This document shows positions 56,131 to 64,000 of a stretch of DNA of 64,000 bases, piece after piece (position 1 is the first letter of the stretch; each line of letters starts with the position of its first letter). The stretch lies in contig CAMGYJ010000011.1 of NCBI GenBank assembly GCA_946122785.1, positions 15,934,001 to 15,998,000 on the forward strand, given 5' to 3'. A program made the position numbers and the translations under genes. The notes below the pieces were generated by a model. That model did no database searches. It was not told the DNA's origin and worked only from the letters and a program-made list of their open reading frames with translations. This DNA is from Linum tenue (Eukaryota; Streptophyta; Magnoliopsida; Malpighiales; Linaceae).

Positions 56131-56805
56131 AAGTGATTTTTGCATTCTACCAATCTCAGGTCCGTCCCTCGCCTAACAATTCTACAACCAGGTCTTTGAA
56201 GTTTCCAATATTCACCTCCCTCCTCCCCCCACCAAATCGCTCCTTCCTAATTCTCCTCCCCCCACTTGGAAGCATCACAATCGAGTATTTGAACCTCAAT
56301 TTCGACGCAACTGTTCATGACTCAGGGTGTTCGTCTAGTCTTGTTATCCGTGGGTCACATGGGCATGTGGTGCTGGCAGCCGATATGCGTCACCAAGGAG
56401 TAGTCAACCCCCTATCTCGCAGAGCTCCCAGCAGTAAGAGATGCTATCACCATTATTGTCTCAAGATATTTGACTCACGTGATAGTAGAAGATGATTCCT
56501 AGGCGGTCGTCAACCAGATCCAGCAAGGTGTCCTAAAAGATTCATTTGGAGGTCCGGTGCTTCGGGAGTGTCGTTAGATCCTAGACTCTTGGTGATTATG
56601 TATAGAGTTTAGGGCGGTTCCTAGAGTCGCCAACAATGCTGCCCATAGAGTGGCGCTTAAAGCACTACTATTGTCCTTTCTAGAGTTAGAGTCTTTCGAC
56701 TTTATTGGGTGGCTTCACTAGAATATCGCTTGTAGGGGGTTCCTGGGTAGTTTTGTTTGTATAACTCTTGTACTCTATTGATATCACTCGGAAATAAAAA
56801 AATGG
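56131..56805 (+). pseudogene. LINE-7 3' remnant with RNase H
   Basis: The plus strand encodes a decayed C-terminal RNase H (RVT_3 type): LNLNFDATVHDSGCSSSLVIR, then after a frameshift near 56420 LAELRAVRDAITIIV, VEDDSQAVVNQI and RVANNAAHRVALKAL. The Asp, Glu and Asp positions are present. Several stops follow. The tail to about 56800 (TTGTATAACTCTTGTACTC, then AATAAAAAAA) looks like a LINE 3' end. It is 5'-truncated. Confidence 0.65.
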
Positions 56806-57060
56806 TGGGGCACGTGTGTTTGATATGGCTCTACGGTGAGGAAAAGAAGATTGTGGTCTTCCACAAGGCTCCATGGAGGAGGATCAAATGGTCAACATCG
56901 AGGTTGACGAGTTGTAGGTGCTTCAAGTAACAACGCCAAAACGGAGGTGCAATCAGTGGCGTAATTCGTCGATCAGGGTGAGATGTTGTGCATGCTCCGC
57001 CAACTAGGGGTTAAACTCAGCAGAGATAACTGTAAACCTTATTTTAACATCTCTTGACAA

Positions 57061-58125
57061 GAGAATGAATAAATTTGAAAAAAATATAGATCGATGGTGT
57101 GATAAGTTGGATAATTGTTCTTATGATATAATATGTCAATACATGGAGCCATGTATGATTTTGATGTGTTTAAATCTGAAACCATGTATGTTGTATGCGA
57201 TGATACGATGGTTGGTCGACCAACTAAACTTAACCAAACTACATCGTCGAGTCTGGCTACGACAGTGTTGCCAGAAACGAGCAAACCCAACGTGTCTGTT
57301 CCTGTGAACAATATTGTTCTTGAGGACACACAAGTTGGAGGTGGTTTACAGAAGCCACTACAGAGGAATTTATATAACCGTTCTTCTAATAAGATTTTAA
57401 ATAATAATCGAGATGGACCACCTTGTCACAACCACGTTGAGCATAGCAAGCTCGCACGTGATGTGTTGTCAAACCAACATCGCGATGGTGTTCATTATAA
57501 GTCGTTAGGGGGGCATGAGATCCCACCACATGGCCGGTTGATGGAAAAACAAGGGCGCAGGTGGCAAAGAAGTGGGCCAAATCCATAATGTTCTAGAAAA
57601 AATCAGACGAGTGTTGCCACACATTCTCCTCAATATAGAGGTGGTGACCACATGAAAAACCCAATGCTGCGAAAGGTGGTATAACTCAGCAAAATCCTTC
57701 GTGTAAAGTGTCCCCAAAGAATCCACTGAGTGGACATGGGGGCAAGTTCAATAGAGAACTACATGGAGTTGCCACACGAGTGTTTATTAGGAGCAAGTGT
57801 ACCATGAATAGTGGACAGGGGGCAAGTCTAATGCTCAACAAATTCCAATCTCACGTGGAAGGTCAAAAATACCAAGTGGTTTTGTGGTAAGTGCAAAAAT
57901 CAAGATTGCACTCACAAGCGTGTTGGTGAAGATCTTAAACCTCGCTGTTCATACTCCCAACAACGCGGCGAGAGTGCGAAGCTGACAAAACCATACCAGT
58001 CTGGGCAAGCGATGCCGCATGGTCGAATTGGCAAGACATATGTGTCAAAAAATGTGAATGTCTTACCTAGAGACAGGAACACTTATGGTTATCCACTCTG
58101 CGAGGTTAAGATGAGGCCAAATTAG
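57061..58125 (+). pseudogene. Decayed coding region of unknown function
   Basis: One frame (positions equal to 57133 modulo 3) is open over 57133-57588, again for about 30 codons, and again over about 57835-58125, with stops between. The last part has WFCGKCKNQDCTHKRVGEDLKPRC, a cysteine-rich stretch like a zinc finger. The persistence of one frame over 1 kb suggests an old gene or transposase. No family is recognised. Confidence 0.3.
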
Positions 58126-58687
58126 GATCGTGGAGTGCCGAACAAAGATGTTCGAGCTGGAGGAACTGTTGAGTTGCAAGTCAACATTGACTCCAAAACA
58201 TCAAAACCAACGTGTGTGAAGCCATATGTGAGCCATCAGGGTATTCACGGATGGCTTGTTTGGTTTGATCGTTGGTAGTGGGTGTGGACTTTTGACATGA
58301 TGGTTTATGCCAAAGTCTAACCTTTTTCTATTTAGCCTGTTATTTAAATAAAAATAAAGTGACTAAATTCGGCCATGTTAGGAAAATATAAAAAAGTAAA
58401 GTGTAGAAATTATAAAAATAATCAAGCGACATTGTTAAGAAGGAGCCATAACGTTGTTGTTAATGTTTCTAGATGGTAAGCGGTGTTGTTTTCTCTTTTC
58501 TCAACAATGTTGGAGGGATGTACAACACCGTTGGATCCATAACAAAGCCGTATTTTGGCGAAAAATATAAACAATTTAAAATTCGCTAAAACTATATTGC
58601 TGGATAAAAGAGAACAAAGTTGCAAAGACACTGATTTTGAGAAGAGTGAAGAAAAAGAAGAAACAAGCCTATTTTGGGATGAACGGC
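58126..58687. other. Spacer with GTTGTT/ACGTTG-rich motifs
   Basis: Non-coding. Around 58427-58555 motifs such as GACATTGTTAAG, ACGTTGTTGTTAATG and AACAATGTTGGA echo those of the array at 62700-63320. Confidence 0.3.
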
Positions 58688-58695
58688 GGTCTGAT

Positions 58696-59137
58696 TAGGG
58701 CTGGCTATTTGGACCGGGACCGGATGAAAAACCGGAAACCGGACCGTATAACCCGGACCGAGACCGGACCGGGACCGGATAGTAAACAATCCAATCCAAT
58801 CTTTGGGCTTAGATTTGAGGTAAAAAACCGGATAAAGACCGGATAAGAGAGCTCAACACCCAAAACTTAAGGGTAATTTGCATAAACGGTCACAAACCTT
58901 TACACTTAGTACAAAACTTAACCAACTCCTCACCCTTTTAGGCCTTAGGCCACTCAAATTCCAACAATCTCAATATAAAATCAAGAGCGAATTGGGACCG
59001 GACCGGGTCAAGACCGGACCGGATCAAGACCGGACTGTATCCAATCCAATCTTCGGTCCTTATATTCTCAAAAAAACCGGACTGGACCGGATCAATTTGG
59101 GCCAATTTAACAGGACCGGACCGTATAGCCACCCCTA
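58696..59137. mobile_element. hAT-like MITE
   Basis: A perfect 8-bp TSD GGTCTGAT (58688-58695 and 59138-59145). Ends TAGGGCTGGCTATTTGGACC and, reversed, TAGGGGTGGCTATACGGTCC. The terminal parts are made of repeats of the CCGGACCG/GACCGGGACC type. 442 bp, no coding capacity. Confidence 0.9.
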
Positions 59138-59372
59138 GGTCTGATAGTTAAAAGCAGTGTTGTTGATAGATACGTCCTGGCCAAGGATTAGCTAAAAAAT
59201 ATTAATATGGATGCATGATAAATAAAGGAAAAAATATATACTGCTCGGTGCTGCAACGTTATAAAAAAAATTAGAGACCTAGTTCTCTACGTAAAACCCA
59301 AAAGAAAATTGCAGGCATCAGTGGTGTTTGGTGGCCCAAGCAGCAGTGTGGGAGGTGAGACAACAATTTTTA

Positions 59373-59859
59373 CGCTCCGTTTGGCAACGAGGGGGTGCAA
59401 ATTCGAGGAGGGTGCAAATAGGGGTGCAAATTATAGGAGGGAGCAAATTATAGGAGGGTGAAAATTGAGATCCAAATTGTTGTTTGGAAGAAAAAGTAGG
59501 AGGGTGCAAAATGAGGTTAAAGGTATAAGTTTTAATAAAATAATTATTTTTATTGTGAAACAATTAAAACAAAAAATGAATAACTAAAACCTAAACCTCC
59601 ATATTCTTTCCCCTCCTCTATGCGGGTCCCACCCCTCTCTCTGGTACATAACAAAAGAAAGAAGAAAAAAAACTTACCTTCTCCTTCCTTCACGTTGCAC
59701 CCCAATTTTGGAGCATACTCAAATAGTACTTTTACCCCTTCCTTGCTCCCCCCCTACAACTGTAACAAACATACCAAACAAGGGTAAATTTATTGGGAAC
59801 CGCATTTATCCCTCTATCTTTGCATCCCCCTCATGTTGCACCTCTTTCCAAACAATGTG
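59373..59859. mobile_element. Tourist/PIF-Harbinger-like MITE
   Basis: 3-bp TSD TTA (59370-59372 and 59860-59862). Ends CGCTCCGTTTGGCAACGAGG and, reversed, CACATTGTTTGGAAAGAGG. Inner subterminal GGGTGCAAAT repeats occur on the left and TTGCAC repeats on the right. 487 bp, non-coding. Confidence 0.8.
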
Positions 59860-59862
59860 TTA

Positions 59863-61190
59863 GAGTTTGCCGCAGCGTTGCGGGCATGAGAAGAAAACAC
59901 ACAAGGTTGGTCGATTATGCGTTTTCTCTAAATTTTTTATATAATTAAAAGAAAAAATAGCAAGACCCAATCGGTAGTGGCGGACCCAGGAATTTATATA
60001 GGGGTGTCATCTTCTAAAAATAAATAAATAAATTAATTAATTAATTAAAATTAAAATAATTCTATAATAAGATAATACGTGACTCGTACAAGTTAAAAAC
60101 ATTTCACAATGTGTTTTCATATTCGGAAATAATTGTAGAATACATTTGGTGTCTACACTGCTAAAAAAAATTGCCTTTGTATATCCTACTAGACAATCAT
60201 TCACAAACTGATTGTATATTTGATTTATAAACTTATTTTTATGTAAGACAAAGCTGAAAAGACTCTTTGAACACTTGTCGTACAACCACAAAATCAATAC
60301 AAATTAAGGGTAGCTTGAAATTAGTTAATTGTTAGGTTTTGATAATAATTAGAGATAGGGAATGACATGTTACTATTACACAGTGTTTAAAATCGAACAA
60401 CAATTGAGTTGTAGTCTAATGAGAATTATCTTTATCAATAATAATAGTGTCGTAGGTTTGAATTATCCAAACTACCACTTATATTCCCATAGGAAAAAAT
60501 AAAATATGAGAGTAAGATAATCATTTTTTCCAAGTTTAAACGGTGTCCCTCACTATCAATTATAATTTTTTGTGTCCATACGTAAATAATTACCACAGGG
60601 AGTTGAATAATTTTTTGTGTCCATAATCGACTAACCTCCACCGGAGTAAACAGATTGAGGCACTAACGAACCAAACCTCCACTACCGAATTGAATTCGGT
60701 ACAGAATAGCGAATTGGCTCCTCGACTAAAGTCATCAATTCACTACCTTCAATTAAGGATACTCTATCAACCTAGGCAGATATTCTCATTCTAGGTCAAA
60801 GCAGAAACAACATGAATTTGATCAGGATTCAAGTCATTCAATCATTCAAACCTCAATCGAATATAATCAATTCATAAACTCTGTACTTGGGTTCATACAA
60901 TCAGACCTAGCATACAAATCTAGGGTTCTCCATACCCAGATGAATGGGGAAACTACTCCATAGAGAAAGAAGCAAAAGCAGATTCAGACGCGGAAATCAT
61001 ACTGTGAAGATGGATTTCTGCTCCTGGACGTTAATCGGCACTTCTCCAAGCTCAAGCCGGGCTCCAATGGTGATGAAGATCAAGCTATGGCACTTGGGAA
61101 CTCTGGTTCATCGCTTTCTCTCTCTAGGAATCGCTCTGTCTCTCTAAAACTCGGAACCTTTGAATGTTGGCCTTCTTCTCCTTTAAATTG
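59863..61190. other. AT-rich spacer
   Basis: No gene is supported. 60030-60055 is an (AATT)n run. From about 60880 base composition becomes more balanced and leads into the GC-rich block. Confidence 0.35.
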
Positions 61191-61194
61191 GCTG

Positions 61195-61420
61195 CCTATC
61201 GCGATACCCGGTCGAAATACCCGGTCGGGTATTTTGAGTATCGACCGGGTATTATTCAAAACGCGCGTTTCAGTAGAGGGAAAATCCCCGGTCTGCCTCA
61301 ATAATCCCCGACCGGGGATTTTACCTTCACGCCCGGGCCCCTCTCTGATTCTCACGGGGCGCCCAAAAGGATAATACCCGGCCGGTTTTTCTTGGCCATG
61401 GCCGGGTATTTTCCTCCAGC
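61195..61420. repeat. GC-rich island of inverted CCCGG motifs
   Basis: At least ten CCCGG/CCGGG-centred motifs lie in 225 bp, arranged as near-palindromes: ATACCCGGTCGGGTATT, ATCGACCGGGTATT, AATCCCCGACCGGGGATT, AATACCCGGCCGG and GGCCATGGCCGGGTATT. Long open frames on both strands (61080-61445 minus, 61087-61374 plus) follow from the composition. The context suggests part of an LTR or leader. Confidence 0.6.
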
Positions 61421-62535
61421 AGCCCACTTCGTTCCAACTTTGCACCTTTCGACCCAGAACTCATTTCTCCGCGCCGGGTCCTGAAATATGACATAAACAC
61501 ACAACCTAGCGTGAAATCGGCTTAAAACACGAGAATCCACATCTCAAATGGCTTCAGAAAAGGGGTGAAAACATGTGTAATTATCGGTCTATCAAACTCC
61601 CCCACACTTAACCGTTTGCTTGTCCCCAAGCAAACCTAACTCAAACCAATGCAACTCTCCAGACCTCTATAGCAACAAACAACCCCGATCGTAGGTAGAG
61701 GACTTCCTAGATCATTTAGCAGCTTACGAGGTCAACCGACGCAGAAGTCATCTCATAGCTTCTTCGGCGAGAGCACTAGTCTCGAGTCGGCATCATGGCA
61801 AATAGTGAACAGAGGACAAATGAATCGTGGATGAAGAGACTCTCAAAAACAAAAGATCATGGACTCACATTTTTTTTCAAGGTGCTCGATTTTCTTCTTG
61901 AAGATGGTTGGAACCCCTTTTCTTTCTTCTTTTTGCTTGTTTTTCTATTTGTTTTTTTTAAAGGGTTCCAACCTGTTTTTCGAAAAACGGGGCTCCCACC
62001 TAGCAAAGGTTTTGCGGGAGCCCAGCTCTTACCGGCCATGCCAGGAGCGGATGTCTCGAGCCTCGTGCGGGGGAAAGATATGTAAGGGGGCTGGAGGTAG
62101 TAGGTGGAAATTGGGAACGGATTCCCGTCTCCCCTTACACACTTTCGCCCTATTCGCACGGGAGACGTCATTTTAAAGCACATTTTCGAGCACCTGTTAT
62201 TTTCAAAGCATGATACAAGAGTCCATGACAGGTAGAAAGTCCACAACACCACACAATTCAAGGGTCCTAAGATCACTAATTCACTCAATCAACCAACACA
62301 ATATGAAGAAGAAATGAGACTTCTTAAATGCATCAACATCCTCCATAGTGCTACACTACCTCCCTAGGTTGCACATTACTACAGAGACTGTCAATTCAAA
62401 GCATACTGAGCAGGCAATTGCAAGGAACACGTACTTGGAGCCCTCAAATTTGAAAAATTTGGACAGTGGACTAGGCTCCAAGCACACAAACAGATCTAAT
62501 GCAGTCAAAAGATAAACACCCCCCCCCCCCCCCCA
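61421..62535 (-). other. Non-coding retroelement-like sequence with polypurine-like tracts
   Basis: On the minus strand TTAAGTGTGGGGGAG (about 61599-61613) and the same TTAAG..GTGTGGGG motif with a 16-G run (62519-62540) resemble the polypurine tracts that precede gypsy 3' LTRs. No gag or pol is seen. A minus-strand open frame at 61857-62288 is not recognised. The gypsy assignment is tentative. Confidence 0.3.
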
Positions 62536-63330
62536 CACTTAAGATCGACATTGCCCTCAATGGAGAAGAAGGAAAGATAAGGGGAGCGATGTTACCGGTG
62601 TGCACGGACTACATTGTCTGGAAGGGGACCAGTCTGCGCGAAGCGGACTGGAGAGAGGACCAGTCAGGTACACAGGCACAACTAAAGGGAACAAAAGAAC
62701 TCCAACACAATGTCGCAGATCCCGACAATGTCGTGAGATCATTGGCGCAGAAAGTTAACAAAGTCGCAAAACCAACTGATCCATCAAGAAGAGACGGTGT
62801 TTAATTCAAAACAAGGATGCGAGTTTGGTAGGATTTACGAGCTTGGTTCCACCATATCTCATGGCATTGCAAGGTTGAGACGATAAGCGTCATCGCTAGT
62901 GGAACGAAGCTGTTCGCCGCGATGCCGCAAGTGTAGCGACGCTGTTTGTTTAACAATGTCGTAGAGCTAAACGACGCTGCGAGCTAGGTTGTGGATTTGA
63001 GCGATGTTAACAAGTGGCGTTGAGGAAAATTTGTTTGCGATGTTGTTTAGACCAAAATAACATCGCGAAACTCAACAACGTTGCAAGTTCGACGATGTCG
63101 TGGGTAAGCTATATCAGTATTGTGAGATAAACGACATTGCGAGTTCACGATGCCACGAGGTTGGCGGCAAGCTGACCAATGTCGTGATTGGGTTCAACGA
63201 CGTCGTTGTGGAAACTTTGTTGGTGGAGCCGTGAACAACGTCGCGAGGTCACTTGGCCACCAAGTTAATGGTTTGGCCACAAGGGTATTTCAACCATGTT
63301 GTCGTGAGAGAACGACATCGTTTTGATAAC
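62536..63330. repeat. Irregular array of AACGACGTTGCGAG-like motifs
   Basis: From about 62710 to 63320 short degenerate motifs of the form (A)ACGA(C/T)(G/A)T(T/C)G(T/C)GAG recur about every 25-40 bp on both strands, for example ACAATGTCGCAG, CGACGCTGCGAG, AACAACGTTGCAAG, ACGACATTGCGAG, ACGACGTCGTTG and AACAACGTCGCGAGG. CG density is much higher than in the surroundings. No protein is supported. Confidence 0.5.
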
Positions 63331-64000
63331 ATTGTGATTCACGAGTAAAGAGGGAAGCAGAGTCGTTGAAGACAACAACTTCACAATGAAGACACTTTTA
63401 TTTCACGTGAGATTTACGCCAAGCGGACTGGAGATAAGATTAAGGTGGTTACGAGGTGGTTCCACAGAGAAGTTACGTGAAGACTACGAAAATGATTTTA
63501 GATAAAATCAATGGAGCAAGGAGAGAGAAAGGGACCAACAAAATAACACAGAAAAACTCTCTAAAAACTTCCTTTTTCTCTGTAACTCTTTCGCGGAGCT
63601 CTCCTTCCATGAAGGATCTCCATAGTCGTAGCAGTAGTCGTCGGAGCTCTCCACAAGAATCTCCATATGAGTAGTTTTAACGTAGATTCCCAAAAAACTC
63701 AAACACTCTCGTTCGAACATTGTTTTGAGAGGTGTGAACCGAGTAATGATCGTTCTTGATTAGAATTAAGAGGTACATCGATCAAATCAACACCGCCGGT
63801 GGATATTTGACTGTCGTCTTGATTTCAGCAGTCAGAGGTGCATTCCGTCAAACAACATTATAAAATTATCCTAATAAATCTGAAAAAGGTTTGGATAATA
63901 TAAAAAAATCTAAAAAAGGTTTGGATAAATAGACATTACCCTAAAAAATATCAATATTCTAATTACTATGAAATTACATTATATAAAGTATTTAAAAATT
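63331..64000. other. Window end, no gene seen
   Basis: Mixed sequence without a recognised gene. At 63886-63908 GGTTTGGATAATATAAAAAAA is the exact complement of 47829-47850, and a partial copy follows at 63916, so a shared repeat may start here. Confidence 0.3.

Noticed and set aside
61080..61445. 121-codon minus-strand frame
   Set aside because: Arises from the CCCGG motif block; no domain and the opposite strand is also open.
62519..62534. 16-C run as an assembly artefact or telomere-like repeat
   Set aside because: It is followed by ACACTTAAG as in gypsy polypurine regions; length may be misread, but there is no telomere repeat.

Overview
This is plant nuclear DNA, most likely from a eudicot. 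It is AT-rich and carries two S-protein-homologue genes, an OVATE-family gene, a RING-H2 gene of ATL type, and plant-type transposable elements: L1-like LINEs with a C-terminal RNase H, Ty1/copia, Ty3/gypsy, Helitron, Mutator-like, hAT-like and PIF/Harbinger-like. I saw no prokaryotic or organellar features, no rRNA or tRNA genes and no CRISPR array. The species cannot be named from the sequence.

Only four probable host genes are visible, all apparently single-exon: an OVATE family protein (317-967, minus), a membrane-anchored RING-H2-like protein (2530-2931, plus), and two secreted S-protein homologues (19783-20217 and 43495-43950, both minus). Most of the rest is transposons, many inserted into one another. 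I could bracket many of them by reading target-site duplications (TSDs) directly.

Layout. 1-3.1 kb: host genes. 4.1-10.4 kb: a decayed copia gag/protease split by a 5.1 kb LINE with a 14-bp TSD. 10.4-10.9 kb: an array of the palindrome TTACGTAA. 11.4-15.4 kb: a second LINE with a long ORF2. 16.06-17.19 kb: a foldback Mutator-like element with a 9-bp TSD. 17.53-19.57 kb: a head-to-tail dimer of a ~1.02 kb element inside a single 9-bp TSD pair. 19.8-20.2 kb: S-protein gene 1. 20.66-22.91 kb: a Helitron-like element. 23.1-25.5 kb: one LINE inserted in another. 25.5-39.5 kb: a LINE split by a ~3.1 kb solo LTR (TSD GGGAG), itself split by an RE1-like copia (TSD TAATC), which holds a 3.1 kb Helitron in one LTR, a MITE in the other LTR and a 785-bp DNA transposon in its coding region. 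40.4-41.9 kb: 5' part of a gypsy element. 43.5-44.0 kb: S-protein gene 2. 44.3-47.8 kb: rearranged repeats, a LINE fragment and a Pack-MULE-like element. 47.9-54.8 kb: a TNT1-type copia (TSD GGTTC) whose 3' LTR holds a PIF/Harbinger-like element that in turn holds a hAT-like element. 55-64 kb: a LINE remnant, two MITEs, a decayed unidentified frame and GC-rich motif arrays.

No operon-like or pathway-like cooperation is visible. The window reads as a gene-poor, repeat-rich region with a well-ordered insertion history. I did not find a convincing new multi-gene system. The most unusual structures are the TTACGTAA array, the dimer element, the asymmetric foldback element, and the RING domain with one zinc ligand replaced.
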